Assembly: GCA_039519185.1 (NCBI GenBank)
Contig: CM076846.1
Span: 68,102,614 to 68,166,613, forward strand
Direction of reading: 5' to 3'
DNA length: 64,000 nucleotides
Source of the DNA: Astragalus membranaceus
Taxonomy: Eukaryota; Streptophyta; Magnoliopsida; Fabales; Fabaceae
The notes under the pieces: model-generated
Told to the model about the DNA's origin: nothing
Database searches by the model: none
What the model saw: only the letters and a program-made list of their open reading frames with translations
Translations under genes and position numbers: made by a program
Part shown: piece after piece, positions 21,215 through 33,720 of the stretch
How the letters are laid out: every line of letters begins with the position of its first letter
Position numbering within the stretch: the stretch's first letter is position 1

Positions 21215-22674
21215 AAGGATACTTTTTAATGTTTATTCCTAAAACTATATTTTGCTTTACTTTCAACTGTTTAAAATACTATGTGGTAGCTGATGCTATG
21301 TGTTAAATACTTTTGTTTGTTTCTCCCAAATTTAGTACTCCCCTGTTTCCTAAACTTAAAGCAGTGAGGACACTGCTCATCTTTAAGTTGGGGGGGGGGG
21401 AGTGGAGAATAGTATATCTTTTGAACTAAATATGCATTATGTGAAAACTAATATATGCTATAGTAGTATATGTATGTGAATATGCAATATTAGTATGTGT
21501 GTTTAGATGTACTTAAGAAAGCATGCAAATGACATGATCAAAAATGTTTTCAAAAAAATAGAAGAACTAAGTACATCATATGTATGTTTTAAAAACTTAA
21601 ATAAATATGAAACATGATTAATTCATCTTTTTCTCAAAAAATTGAAGAAGTGTATCAATAAGTTGAATTTTGAATAAAAAGCCTTGTTTTCTAAAAATGA
21701 TCAGTTTTATAAATACTTTGACACAACAAAATTGAGTTTTGAAAAGAACCATACTAGATCAAGAGCTATCTAAAGCCAAGGAAATTTTGGAAATTTGAGG
21801 TCAAAATTAGATTTTCATTAAAAATTTAGAAGAGCATAAAGACTTAAGTTTGGGGGAAATTCCATGAATACAAAGGCCAAAGTGTGACAGCTTGAAGAGT
21901 GCAAGCCACAAGTGTCAAAACCACTCAAAAATACCAAAAATATCCCAAAAATGAGCTACACTTGCCTGAGTCATATAAACTGAACCTGTCCCTTAAGTGC
22001 AATTTGGTTTGAAAAATATGAACAAAGTTCAAAGAGAAAAAGAAAAACAAACCAAGAAAAAGAAGAAAATGCATGTGGAGGTCAGTGAGGAGGGCAGTGT
22101 ACGCTACCAAAAATACTCAAAGAGTTCCAAGTGTGGCAACACTTAGTGTGCCAACACCATCTACATCAAAAGGCACCTACACTCAAAATAAGGTGAACCT
22201 ACAATCCAAAAATGATGTTTTTGCACTCACTGCATTACATCATCAAAAAATCAAACACCAAGAATAGAAATAAGGTATTGGGTCAACAAGTTGGAACACC
22301 AAAAGCCCTTTGTTGTGCTTAAGAGTCCCCTAAATACTTAAAGAAATTGTTAGTCTCGGCCATATTTTGAAAAATCTCTAAGAGTGACCAAAAGAGTTCC
22401 ATCTTTTTTCAAAAAGCTAAGGAAAAACTCTTTGTTCAGTTATGGAACCAATTAGAAACTCAATGGGCCACACACTCACACAAATGAGTTTTTATAACTC
22501 TGAATGTTTTAAAGCAAGGGCATGGAAGAAAAAGCACCAAAAGAGAAAGGCTCATTACAATACACTTCAAACACTTCTTGAAAAACATAAGTTGAGATGT
22601 CTTCATAATTATATAAGTCTTGTGTTTTGTTTCTTGTCGTTGCTTGAGGACAAGCAACAATTTAAGTTTGGGGG
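21215..22674 (+). other. Athila-A 3' untranslated region with three polypurine-tract-like sites
   Basis: About 1.46 kb of AT-rich non-coding DNA between the third ORF and the 3' LTR. It has three TTAAGTT(T)GGGGG motifs: 21384-21400 (with an uninterrupted run of 11 G), 21844-21859, and the true polypurine tract at 22661-22674 abutting the LTR. A further copy of the element motif (GTGTGGCAACACTTAGTGTG) lies near 22129. I see no credible gene. Confidence 0.7.
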
Positions 22675-24337
22675 TGTGATAACTCTATTTTATATAGAGT
22701 TATTCATACAATTAAGCTTGAGTTATTGCTTATTTTCAAGAACATTTATATATATTTATAGCTTATTTATCAAGGAACAACATTCTAAATATTCAAATGG
22801 ATAAAGGGCAATGATCTAGGAAAAATGCACAAATCTTATTAGGTTTGATGTTTTTGTTCAGTGCAGCTACTCCAGGAGTGGAAACACTGCCAACACCAGG
22901 AGTGGAAACACTAGGAGTGGAAACACTGCCAACACCTGCTAAATTCTGCAGTTTATACCAAAACATCCAAAGACCATTTCAATGCTTCCACACTTGAATT
23001 GTGACATCATGCCTAGTCACCTAGAGCTGAGCCACTTGCAGAAGTCGGCGATACACATAAAAATCAAGTTGCAAGACTCAACTTATCTAAAAGACATGTG
23101 GCACTTCTCCAATGGACCTCATCTTTTGTTATGCAAGCAAGCGACCAAACCTGTGCAGCTTGCTTGATGGGTTGTCTACAACTAACCACGTTTGGTCCCC
23201 TCAGCTGATCTTTCACGCCAAAGGAAACCCCTTGCAAGAGGAAAGCTTTCAAGCCTATAAATAGAAGCCATATCTTCACTTATCCATCATCTTTTTCAAA
23301 TCTTTTACATCTTTAAATCCTTCATCTTTTATTTGTAATTTTTCATTTTGTTTTCTAAAAGGATCTCTTAGTTTAGGTTTAGTTTATTTTCATTTTAAGT
23401 TTCTAAGGAGAGGAAGGTGATGAAGTGCTTGACAACCATTCCCTTCACTTCTACTTTGAAGAAATTCGTGTAAGAAATCTTTATTGTACTTCAACTTGGG
23501 AACTTAATGCAAAAGATCTTCTATTCAAGTAATCTCTACTCTTTTAAGTTCTTTTGCTTTATTATTCATTTACTTATGTTCTTTGCTTTATTCTTTGCTT
23601 TATAACATGAGTAACATGAGCTAAATTCCCTTAAGTTGAGATGTTCTAACCTTGTAATGAACTTCTAAATATGTTATTATGGTTTATGTAGTGTAAACAC
23701 TTTAAACTCTTGCATAATACTTCTTTCAACTTATTCTGGAATTGATCACTTTAGAATAGGTAAAACTTGTAGCAGCAGACATGGGCTACATTTATGAACT
23801 CAAGAGTTAATAGGGACAAGTATTTAATAAAGGAAACTTTGTTAAATACATGCTAAAACCTAGACATAGGATAGCATAGTCCTTAGGATAATAAAATTAC
23901 AAGAGTGAACCTATTTAGCAACTTGGATCATTGTTAGGAGGCAAGAGAGGAATTGACAAACCTTTCTTTACTGTAAAAAACAAAGATCATAAGAGCTTAT
24001 AATGAAACTCTAAAGAGAAGTGCTGAAAGGCACAAACTGATGCACCTACATCTAGTGTTCCCACACTACATACTCCATTAAAACACTTAGAAGTAAATTA
24101 CTTGGTGAAAACATCTCAACTTCTTTTTCCACTGATTTCTCACACATTTTATTGCTTATTACTATTTTTACTTACTTTGAAAACTCCAAACCAAAAATAC
24201 TGAATAGTGTAGACACACTAAGTGTACACTTTGAACTACAAAAATTTACAATACATAATCCCTGTGGGTTCGACCTTTCTTATCACTTTATTACTTGTGT
24301 GACTATGTATACTTGCATATATTAAATAACCACACCA
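22675..24337 (+). mobile_element. Athila-A 3' LTR (1663 bp)
   Basis: TGTGATAACTC...CACACCA, collinear with 7243-10199 without the LINE insertion, about 1 percent divergent by eye. TATA box at 23256-23263. It is followed directly by Ogre pol sequence. No 5-bp duplication can be found between this edge (GGAAT) and the sequence left of 7243 or 7065. Confidence 0.93.
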
Positions 24338-24699
24338 GGAATCGAACGAAATGATCAACTTGGGCACAGAAGAAGACAAAAAGGTGTTAAAATTAACATC
24401 ACACCCAAAGGATAGCAAATCAAGAAAGTTCGCTTACATCACCTTGTCTGACATAAGACGCCCACTGGTGTAACAAATCCGTGATTGTCGAGAAATTTGG
24501 TCTGTCGTTACGGCTTTCCTAAAAAATCACCACAGACAAGGGTGAAAGGACTATGTAAGGACTCCAAGTCGAGCATCATGATCCCTTCCCATACCGCCCA
24601 AAAAACAAATGGGGCAGTTGCAACAACAAATGAAGAATATCAGGGATGATAGTGACATTTCACCTGACGTGGAGATCAGACCTAGTTCATACTTCAACA
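24338..24699 (+). pseudogene. Ogre pol fragments (RT N-terminus joined to decayed integrase)
   Basis: Reading near 24350 gives EMINLGTEEDKK, the conserved Ogre segment ahead of reverse transcriptase. After about 100 bp the recognisable homology is integrase: CRYGFPKK, then KTNGAVATTNEEYQG (compare the family motif PKMNGAVEAANKNIK), then VHTSTGAT just before the hAT insertion at 24708. So RT and RNase H are deleted and the rest is frameshifted. Orientation and order agree with the gag piece at 6138-7064 and the pol end at 29074. Confidence 0.7.
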
Positions 24700-24707
24700 G
24701 GGGCAAC
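24700..24707. repeat. 8-bp target duplication of hAT-1, left copy
   Basis: GGGGCAAC here against GGGGAAAC at 29066-29073: seven of eight identical, flanking the terminal inverted repeats. This is the normal hAT duplication length. Confidence 0.85.
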
Positions 24708-26362
24708 TAGGCATGGCAGTAAAACCCGGACCCGTGGATACCCGCCCGAACCCGCCCCGATTTTGTCGGGGAAAACCCAGTTTAAACGGGTTCGGGTTCG
24801 GGGATGGGTTTTCCCCGCTTTGCTGAGTCGGGGACGGGGAATGTGATACCCACCCCGAACCCGAACCCGAACCCGCCCCGCTAGAAGTTAAATTACTTAA
24901 ATACCCATATATATATATATCCCACTTTAGAAACCCTAATCTGCGCCTCTCTCACTCTCATCTTCCCTCTCGAGTCGCTCTCCTCTCTGTGTATCCATCC
25001 TCTCAGCCTCTCTGATCTCTCATTTTCACTCTCTCTCGCGAAAACCCTTAATCACTGCAAAGAGAGAAGCCTTCTGTGTCACTGTGAAGCTTTCTCTCCC
25101 TCGCCACGAAGTGAAGCTTTCTCTCTTCCTGCGAACTGAGGCCACTGCGAATTGAAGCCACTGCAAACTGAAGTTTTCTTCTTCTCTTCTTCCTGCGAAC
25201 TGAAGCGTTCTGTCTCTGCGACCGAAGGTATGGCTTTCTTCAGTTCTGTCTCACTGTTCTGTCTCTACGACTGAAGTTTTCTTCTTCTCTTCTTAATCAC
25301 TGCGAACTGAAGCCACGAACTCAAGCTTTCTCTCTTCCTGCGAACTGAAGCCACTGCGAACTGAAGTTTTCTTCTTCTCTTCTTCCTGCGACCTCTGCGA
25401 TTGAAGGTATGGCTTTCTTCTGATTGTTTGATTGAAAACTGAAAACCCTAAATTTGATTGAAAACCCTAAACTGAATTTGGGGAAAAACTGATTTGTTTG
25501 AAACTGAATCTGTTTGTTTGAATCTGTTTGTCTGAATCTGTTTGTCTGAATCTGTTTGTCCGAATCTGTTTGTCTGAATCTGTTGATAATGGTGGATGGG
25601 GTGGTGTGATAATGCTGATTTTAGATAATTTTATAGGACTAAAAAATATGTATGTTTATATTATGCCATCTATATAGGTGTTGTATTGATTGTGGAAGTT
25701 CATATGTAGTTGCTTATTGCCTTACACATTGAGATTTTAGGGCTTATCATGTAAATTTGGTAATTGGTATTATTCTTGTTCAGTTTCTTCTTTTAAATTT
25801 TCATATGGCTAGACTTGTTCTCTTCTTTTAAATTTTCATATGGCTATTATTCTTGTTTAGGGCCTTACACATATGGTTAGTGGAGGTCTTCATTTGTAAG
25901 GGACAGATCTTGTATCAGGCAGTGGGGAAACAAGAGGGTTCGGGTAGCAGAGATGTGTTAGTGATATCTGTCGGGTAAAATTATATGGTTGTTGTAATTG
26001 CTGAATTGAACTCATTATACTTTGCTAGTTGTACTCAAATGGGAGAAAGTGCAGTGATGATACTTTCCTTTGCTTATGGTCTTTATGGTCATATTGTTCT
26101 TTCTATTTGAATTTGGGGAAAATCTTCTGAAATTGAAGTCTGATTTGGGGAAATTCTGATTTGTTTGAAACTGAATTTGAATGAAATTGAAACCCCAAAT
26201 TCTGATTGCCATTGTTTGATTGAATGATAATTTCTGATTACTATTGCTGATGCATTTTCCAGCTCCTTTTTCAAGAAGGCTAACTCTGACTGGTTTCCTT
26301 TTTCAGCTCCACTCTGTGTTATCATCAGTTTGGTTGTCAGTAACATAGTTTGGTTGATACAA

Positions 26363-28476
26363 ATGATGGATGCTGCTTGTAATTCCCCAGTGCCCAGTTC
26401 ACAAGAAGGTGAACATGATCCAACTCAACAAGAAAGTTGTAACCCTCCAATTAATGTTGAATCTACGCCAACACCTCAAGATGTTGAGACAGGGCAAACT
26501 TTGGAGACAACAGCACAAGCAGAGGCACAAATGCAAGCAGAAATAGATTTAGTCAAAAAGGATAAGCGCAAAAGTATTGTATGGAAGCATTTCACATTGA
26601 TAAAAGTTAACGAACAAGACAAAGCTCGATGTAATTATTGCAAGAAACTGCTTGGTGGAAGTTCAAGAACTGGAACGAAACACTTGCATACACACATGGA
26701 TACATGTGTTAAAAAAATGCTTATGGAGAGAAGCAATAATAGCAAGGGGCAGACATGTCTTATGCCTAAGGTCATTCAAGGAAAGCAAGAGCTAGGTGCT
26801 GGAACTTATAATGCTGAAAATGCAAGAAAAGAGCTTGCACAAGCAATAATTATGCATGACTATCCACTTTCAATAGTGGATCTTGTTGGTTTTAAGAGAT
26901 ACTCGGCAGCTCTTCAACCATTGTTTCAAGTTCCTTCGAGAAATACAATCAAGAAAGAGATATTCAAAGTTTATGAGTATGAGAGATCAACCACTATGAA
27001 CTTATTAGACAGTCTTCAAGGAAGAGTGGCAATTACATCTGATATGTGGACTTCGAGCAATCAAAAGAGATGGTATATGGCTGTGACGACTCATTATATT
27101 GATGGATCTTGGACTTTGCAGAGTCATGTGTTGAGGTAATAATATGGTTTATTAATTATAGTTTTAATAATCATATATTTATTAAATGTGAATTTTATTA
27201 CATTAGGTTAATTATAGTTTAATAATCATATATTTATTAAATGTGGATTTTATTACATTAGGTTCATCTATGTTCCAGCTCCTCACACTAGTGATAGACT
27301 TAGTAATGCCTTGGTTGAATGTTTGATGGATTGGAACATTGATACAAAATTTTCCACTATCACTCTAGATAATTGTAGCACAGACGATGCTATGATTGAT
27401 AAAGTGAAGGATAAGTTGAACTTAAACACTTTGTTAAGTGGAACTTAAACAACTTCAGTGAAAGATTGAAATTATTCAATACTATCACTGAAGTTGTTTC
27501 TGGCACTAAATATCCCACTTCAAATTTGTATTTTTCTAAAATATGTGATGTCAAATTGGCAATTTCCAAATGGATTGGTGAGTCTGATGCATTGATTAAA
27601 CAAATGGCTGAAAAGATGTCGGCGAAATTTGATAAATATTGGAATGTTATTCATGATATAATGGGAGTTGCTAGTGTCTTGGATCCTAGATTCAAAATGG
27701 ATTTGGTGGAGTATTATTATGAGAAAATGCATGGGCAAGATTCTTCTATTGCTGAAATTCAAAAGATCAAAGATTTGTGTTATGATTTGATTTCCGACTA
27801 TCAATCTCAAATGAATCAAGGATCCAACAATGACTCTTCAATGTTGGCTGCTAGTGGTGATGATGCTCTTGATGATTTTGATGCATATATGGAGAGGAAA
27901 AAAAGAGCAAAAACATCATCTGTGAAGACTGAGTTGGACCATTATTTAGAGGAAGATGTTATTCCAAGAAAAAGTTCAGATTTTGATATTTTAATGTGGT
28001 GGAAGTTGAATGGTGTCAAGTATCCAACACTCCAAGCAATTGTGAAGGATGTGTTAGCAATTCCTGTTTCTACCGTAGCTTCTGAATCATCATTCAGCAC
28101 TAGCGGTATTATCTTAAGTCCCCATCGCAGTCGACTTCATTGGACTACTTTAGAGGCTTTGATGTGTGCTAGAAGTTGGTTATGGAGTGTTGAAAAGACG
28201 GGTATGTATTAAATTATTCATTCTAATATCTATATAAATGACAAACATTTTTATATAATTTAAGTACGATATTTGATATTAACAGGTGGTTGTAATTCTA
28301 AATTATGCGATGCATATGCTACTTTATTCGATGAAATGGAGTGTGATGATGAAGGTATTCTTTACTTTATTTGCTTCAAATTTTATAAGGTATAATGTTT
28401 ATATTTTAACATTTGTTGTCTTTATCAAAATACAGGTGAACTTGCAAGCTCTGTTATAACCCATTTTGAAGAATGA
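26363..28476 (+). pseudogene. hAT-1 transposase, internally deleted
   Basis: Exon 1 runs 26363-27135 (MMDAACNSPVP; BED zinc finger CNYCKKLLGGSSRTGTKHLH; start of the catalytic region SDMWTSSNQKRWYM). After an intron (27136-27261) the frame continues with FIYVPAPHTSDRL and TITLDNCSTDDAM to a stop at 27446-27448. Downstream, from about 27430 in another frame, come FNTITEVVSGTKYPTSNLYF, SVLDPRFKMDLVEYYYEKM and the hAT dimerisation domain DILMWWKLNGVKYPTL...AIPVSTVASESSFS. Small 3' exons follow at 28286-28354 and 28436-28476. The segment expected between them (the CCAHILNLIV block and RWNSTY) is absent, so a deletion near 27440 removed part of the catalytic core. The product cannot be active. Confidence 0.85.
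27136..27261 (+). repeat. Intron with a tandem duplication carrying two acceptor sites
   Basis: The intron consists largely of two copies of an about 56-bp unit (TAATTATAGTTTAATAATCA... ending ATTACATTAGGT), each ending in a usable AG/GT acceptor. The second acceptor keeps the transposase frame. Confidence 0.7.
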
Positions 28477-29073
28477 AGATGATCGATAGATGTCTTAGTG
28501 ATAATTTTCATTTTGAAGATGCTAATTTGAAACACTAGTTTACTTGTTAGTCCCTATTTTGTAATGTTAGTTGTTTTGATAATTTAGAACTTGGTTTGGT
28601 TGTTTGGTGACAAATTAGAATTGAGCATTTGAGCTTATTTTGTAACCAAAAACTTTGGAGCTTAACTTAATTTGGGTTTTTAATGATTTTGTTTCAACAA
28701 TTTGGAAACAGCCAAATTATAATGTGTTTGGAGCTTATTTTGTAACCAAATGATTTTGTTTCAGCAATTTGGAAACAGACAATATGAAATTAATCTCTGT
28801 TTCAAACAGGTACTTAATATTGTGGCGGGTTTATTTCGGGTTTGGGGTCGGGTTTTTCCCCGTGGGATGAAAATTGGGTTTTTACTCAATAGTGGAGCGG
28901 GGTCGGGGACGGGGCGGGGAAACCCGAAACCCATCGGGGGCGGGGTTGGGGATACATATTTCAACCCCGACGGGTTTGGGGTCGGGGTCGCGGAATGGGT
29001 AGTGTCGCGGGGTCGGGGACGGGGAGAGTAAAAACCGACCCCGCCCCGCCCCGTTGCCATGTCTAGGGGAAAC

Positions 29074-29400
29074 CCCGTACGATGGGAGTAGTACTTCCAT
29101 TAAACCTCACCAAACAAAAGAACGGTTGTCTTATGTCTTATCGAAAAAGAACAAACAACATTTAACAAAAGAAGGTCTGTCCTCAACAATTTTAAAGAGA
29201 CTTGGTGCCCAAGAAAGTCATACCCAAAAGGATTCCCACAGGAGATGGGCCTCGAACTATAAAGGACCTAACGTGGTAAAGAGATCATTCTCTGGAAGAG
29301 CCTTAATTCTCACAAAAATGGACGGGGAAGACCTCCCACTCCCGGTGAACGCTGCTTAAAAAAGGAGTATAGAAAAATGAGAAAGATGAGCCAAGCAAAA
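29074..29400 (+). pseudogene. Ogre integrase C-terminus
   Basis: Continues the Ogre pol to the right of hAT-1. A decayed TMGVVLPLN is followed by YKGPNVVKRSFSGRALILTK and MDGEDLPLPVN near 29250-29355, the well-conserved end of Ogre/Tat pol. It ends at TAA 29357-29359. With 24338-24699 it shows hAT-1 landed in the integrase-coding region. Confidence 0.8.
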
Positions 29401-31056
29401 ATAAGCTCGCTAGGTTGAAAATCCGGAAGGGCGGCCTAGGCAAAAGTTAGAGCGACCCGGTGGATTGAAAATCCAAAAGGGACAATCCAGGCAAAAATTA
29501 GGGTCAGGAAATTGGACTAAACAACATTGGGGCAATCAACACTTCCAAAAGTCGGATGATGAGTGATCAAGGTCGTTATTTCAAGGACACCAACTACCGA
29601 GAAGTCTGCTCAGTATTTCAGCTTTTCTATTCTTTCAATGAAATTCCTGACGTAATCTTAAGTCGGTGTGCATTCTGCACATTTGGCCTCCAATGTCAAT
29701 ATCAAACACTTTCCTTTCTTTTTACTTCCGTCTATTTTTGAAATGATGTTTTGTGATAATTGATACTGAATTGAGAAACATGTGGCATAATCAAAAGCAT
29801 TACAATCATTACGAAATTTCCGAGAATCACAGAAGAGATATAGTCTTTCATTAAAATACCTATAAGGAAGAAAGGAACCGCAGGAATAGAGCAATAAATG
29901 CGCGATCATCTCAAATGATAAGTCCTAGTCATGCGCAATTGACTTAGCAGTACGAATGCACTTGATACCCTCATGCCGGAAGTCCTGCGAGTTGAAGGAC
30001 CAGCAAAAAGAGAAGCCCAAAAAGAAAAGCAAAAAAAGAGACCAAAAAAAGGCAAAAAAAAAAAGAAAAGCCAAAAGAAAAAATCATACACATTGCATTC
30101 ACATACGTTATTTGCCAACCTTCATGTTCCACCAACTTCAACTCACATCATCTGCCACGTTTCATTCATCCCACTGGACACCTACCATTTCACATACCTA
30201 TATTGCACGCATGCATCATTCATCGCATTTTTAGACATGCCAAATATAGATAGCTTTTCCCTTCTCAGGTAAATGCATTCATTAGGTATGTGTTAGAGAA
30301 GTACGCCATCCTCAAAGTCAGTGCTCCAAGCACCGGTCTCGTATCACAATTCAGAGCCTCGGACCCCAGCAGTCCCTCGCAGCCCCAGAGCTATCTTAAT
30401 TTAGACCTCCAACGGTCATCCATTCTAGATCGCACGTCGCGTTATCGAGCAACCGACGGATCATCCGACCCCAGGTCCATCAGTTCAGTTCGACCTAGTA
30501 TGTCAAAGCAACGACTTTGAACTCTACCCTCAAGATCACTATGTCGCCATTGAGCACGACGGATCATCCGACCCCAGGTCCTTCAGACTAGCTGTGTCAG
30601 CCTAAGACATGGTGGACGTCATTGGAGGTGAGCAAATTAGGTCAACGACCTGATCCTGCCCCTCCGGCCGCTTGAAAAAGGCCACCCCCGAGCATACCAT
30701 TTTACTAGTACCATTGCTAGTTTGTGCTCTTTTGGACCCCCAGTGGTCCTTCAAAGCCCCAGTGCACCTTCGGACCCCGATTGGTCCTTTAGGGTTTAGG
30801 CAACCCCTTGGAGCCCCAGTGCTCCCTTAGAGCCCAAATGCTCTTCTAGAGCCCCAAGGCTCCTCCAGATCCCCAACGATCATTTCTTTATTGTTCTCGG
30901 TTAACACGCCAAGTGTTAATCGTCCCTCGTTTCCCTAACTCGTCTTCCCCCTAAGCAGGCAAAATTAGCGTCTAATCTATCTTTATTTGTATTTCTACTA
31001 CGAAAATCTGAAAACCGTTCACCTTTTCTAGTAAAATATAAATAAAGAGGGGCAGC
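29401..31056 (+). other. Ogre 3' untranslated region and polypurine tract
   Basis: Non-coding. The segment 29405-29510 has the Ogre-type repeat (GGTTGAAAATCCGGAAGGGC then GGATTGAAAATCCAAAAGGG). An A-rich purine stretch lies at 29998-30090. A region with repeated GACCCCAG/AGCCCCAGTG units spans 30350-30880. The polypurine tract AAAGAGGGGCAGC (31044-31056) abuts the LTR. Open frames here are low-complexity. Confidence 0.65.
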
Positions 31057-31809
31057 TGTTATACCCTAATTTTGCCCGGTCTTTTATCATAATCGCTTTA
31101 ACCCCGTGTCACAAGCCCATGGCATTTCAAGCGCTGTTTTGTTTAAAGTCGGACCAAATTGTCCAATTGGAGCCTGTACTTTTGGGCCTGTTTTTGTTAG
31201 CTTGCCTAACTGGGCTTACGCTTAGTGTTTTGAACCAGTTTTTTTTTATAAATGGGATTATGGGCTTATGTCTAATGTTTTAGTCATTTGCCTAATTGGG
31301 CCTATGTGGCTATTGGACCTATGATAGTAATTTGTCTAGATTGGACCTGATTTTAGAAAATTGTTCTAATTGGGCCTTATTTTAGTCATTTGTCTAAATG
31401 GGCCTATGATTTGTATTTTGGGCCTAATCTAGTCCTTTGATCAAAAAGTCATAAAAAAATATATTAAATAAAATCAGAATTAATAAAAATTAATTTACAA
31501 TAGTCCAAAAATCTAAAAAATGCCAAATTGTACAAAAATCCAAAAAAATTAAATTAAAAAAATAATAATACAATCCAAAAATAATAAAAAATACAAAAAA
31601 AATACAAAAAACACAAATCAAAAAGGGCGCATCAGCCCAAAATGACAGCTGCTACGGCAGTAGCTGGGCCTTCTTGGTTGCCTGCCCACCAAGTCTTCTC
31701 CAACCCTCCAGCCCAACATCTTGTCCTTGTTGAGCAAGTATCAAATCTGAAATAGGAAAACAATATCAGGTTAGAATCAGGAATTGATTGCAAAAAACCT
31801 AATTTTGCC

Positions 31810-31817
31810 TATAAAAG
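31810..31817 (+). promoter_or_regulatory. TATA box of the Ogre LTR
   Basis: TATAAAAG in TTGCCTATAAAAGCAG, about 750 bp into the LTR and followed by an A/G-rich leader. The position fits an LTR promoter. Confidence 0.5.
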
Positions 31818-33293
31818 CAGAATAATACACACAGAAAGAAGAGACAGAGATAGACAGAAAATCAGACACGAAATTGAGAAATTCAGAACCAAAAGATTAG
31901 GGTTTTCACATTGAAACCCTAATCACAAAACTCTGAAAATTCAGAAACAGAAGTAGCAGGAGCAGCCAGAATAACAGTAGCAGTGGTTAACGGCAACAGG
32001 CAATAATAGTGAGAAGTCCAGAAGCTGGAATACAGGTTGGTATTTTCTATCTATCATGTAAAATCTGAAAATACAAAAAGAAACATGTAGGTGCGGATGT
32101 TTAATCCGTAATGCTTTAGTTTCTTGAGATGTTCATAATTTGAGTGTAATCTGTAATATTTCTTTATATGCTTTGGTTTCCTAGATGTTAAAAATTTAGG
32201 AACTAACTAGGTTTTTTTAATATTAGGTTTAGATTTAATTTGACCAAAAAGTTAAGTAATCAGTTTGAAATTAGGATTTAGGGTTTGTGAAAATTAGGAT
32301 TAGGGATAAAATCAAATAGGTTTAGTTGTAAAAATTTAGGTTTTAGGGTTGAGAACATCAAATACAAAGAAACCAAAGAATAAAAATGTACAGAAATCAA
32401 AATAGAAGCAAAATAGAAAATAAAAAAAAATGAAAATGTGTCACCTCCGACCACCGTAAACGGTGGTCGTTTCCCTTAGACGCGCCGTCGTCATTCTCCC
32501 CAATCACGTCACCAACGTCAGGACAGCGTCAGCTCTAGCCCCCCCGTCACTGTTGGACGTGAATCACCCAGAGGAACCAAAAAACATAAAAACAAGATTA
32601 GAATCAGAAGTAGGAGAGGGGTGGAAAAGAAAAAAAATGAAATAAAAAGGGAGAAGTAGAAACGTACCAGTCCGACAACCGTGACGGTGGCCGTCTCCCA
32701 AAAATGCCTCGTCGCCGCCGCGAATCGCCCAGGGATCACCACGCCGTCGTGCTCTCTGCATCTCCTCTCTCATCGTAGCCATCATCTTTGAAGTTAGTTC
32801 GCTGTCATCGTCCTCCACACCAACCAAGGGACGGCCGACCCAGCGTCGCCTTCACCGAAGTCTGGTCACCGACGCGACTCCATCTCACCCCCTCCCGCTT
32901 TGCGTTTTCCCCGGTCTCTCTCACTCCGAACTCACTTCTCATTCCCTCCTTTCTCACCATTCTGCAAAGCAGCGCCGTGAGGAAGGGGAGGTGAAGGTTT
33001 GGGTTGCGTCGGTGGTGGAGGAAAAAGGGAGAGTGGGATTTGGGTCGGAGGAGAGGGGTCTGGTTCGATGTTTACAGCGGTGGACGAAGCCCCTGAAAAA
33101 GCCCATGAATTCGTGGACCAGTTCACAAACTGGGCTGCTGCTTTTCACACCCAGTTTTTTAATAATACAACTCCCTTCTGCAAACTGCACCCCATTTTAC
33201 TGTTGCACCCTCCTTTTCGTTTTTATTTAATTTCTCTTACAAAAAGCCTACAAAATACCTAAATAATTTACTTAATTCCCAAAAAATATAAAT

Positions 33294-33720
33294 AGGGGAC
33301 TAAGTCGACTGTACAGTCGGGTTAGTCTGCTTTTTAGGTCACTAATGAACCGTTACGGATCATGGCCTAAAATCCCTATTTAAAACAAACAAATTTCTAA
33401 ATTAAAATAAACACAAACACGTTTCTTCCCACAAATCAAATTCTCAAATTAGGGGACTAAGCCGACTGTACAGACGGGTTCGTCAGCGTTCTAGGATAAA
33501 TGAGCCGTACGGCTCAGGAATCCTAAAACCCCTATTCCAATAAAATCAAACAAACACACTTCAAACCATTTTCCAAACTCCAAAAACTCTATTTTCACAA
33601 AGTAGGGGACTAAGCCGACTATACAGACGGGTTAGTCATCGTTTTAGGACAAATGAACTGATCACTCAGGAGTCCTAAGATCCCTATATTAAAAAATACC
33701 AACCAACAAACATTTTTCTA
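33294..33720 (+). repeat. Three about 155-bp tandem repeats in the Ogre LTR
   Basis: Units begin AGGGGACTAAGYCGACTRTACAG at 33294, 33451 and 33604, each followed by GGGTTAGTC or GGGTTCGTC and a segment containing AATGARCYG and a CCTATATT or CCTATTT end. They are diverged from one another. Confidence 0.8.

Larger units (their letters stand above)
24708..29065 (+). mobile_element. hAT-1: defective hAT transposon (4358 bp) inside Ogre integrase
   Basis: Ends TAGGCATGGCA...TGCCATGTCTA with an 8-bp target repeat. Subterminal regions are rich in CCCGAACCCG (24730-24885) and the inverse GGGGTCGGGGACGGGG (28835-29030), typical of this hAT group. The 5' part has a pyrimidine-rich leader with repeated GAACTGAAGCCACTGCGA units (25080-25400) and no ORF to 26362. 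The transposase gene follows (26363-28476) and is internally deleted. Confidence 0.9.

Noticed and set aside
7243..24337. Simple Athila insertion with 5-bp target duplication
   Set aside because: Edges do not share a 5-bp repeat, and the left LTR is preceded by Athila internal sequence.
29956..30272. Lys-rich ORFs near 30000
   Set aside because: An A-rich purine stretch in the Ogre 3' UTR; no family likeness.
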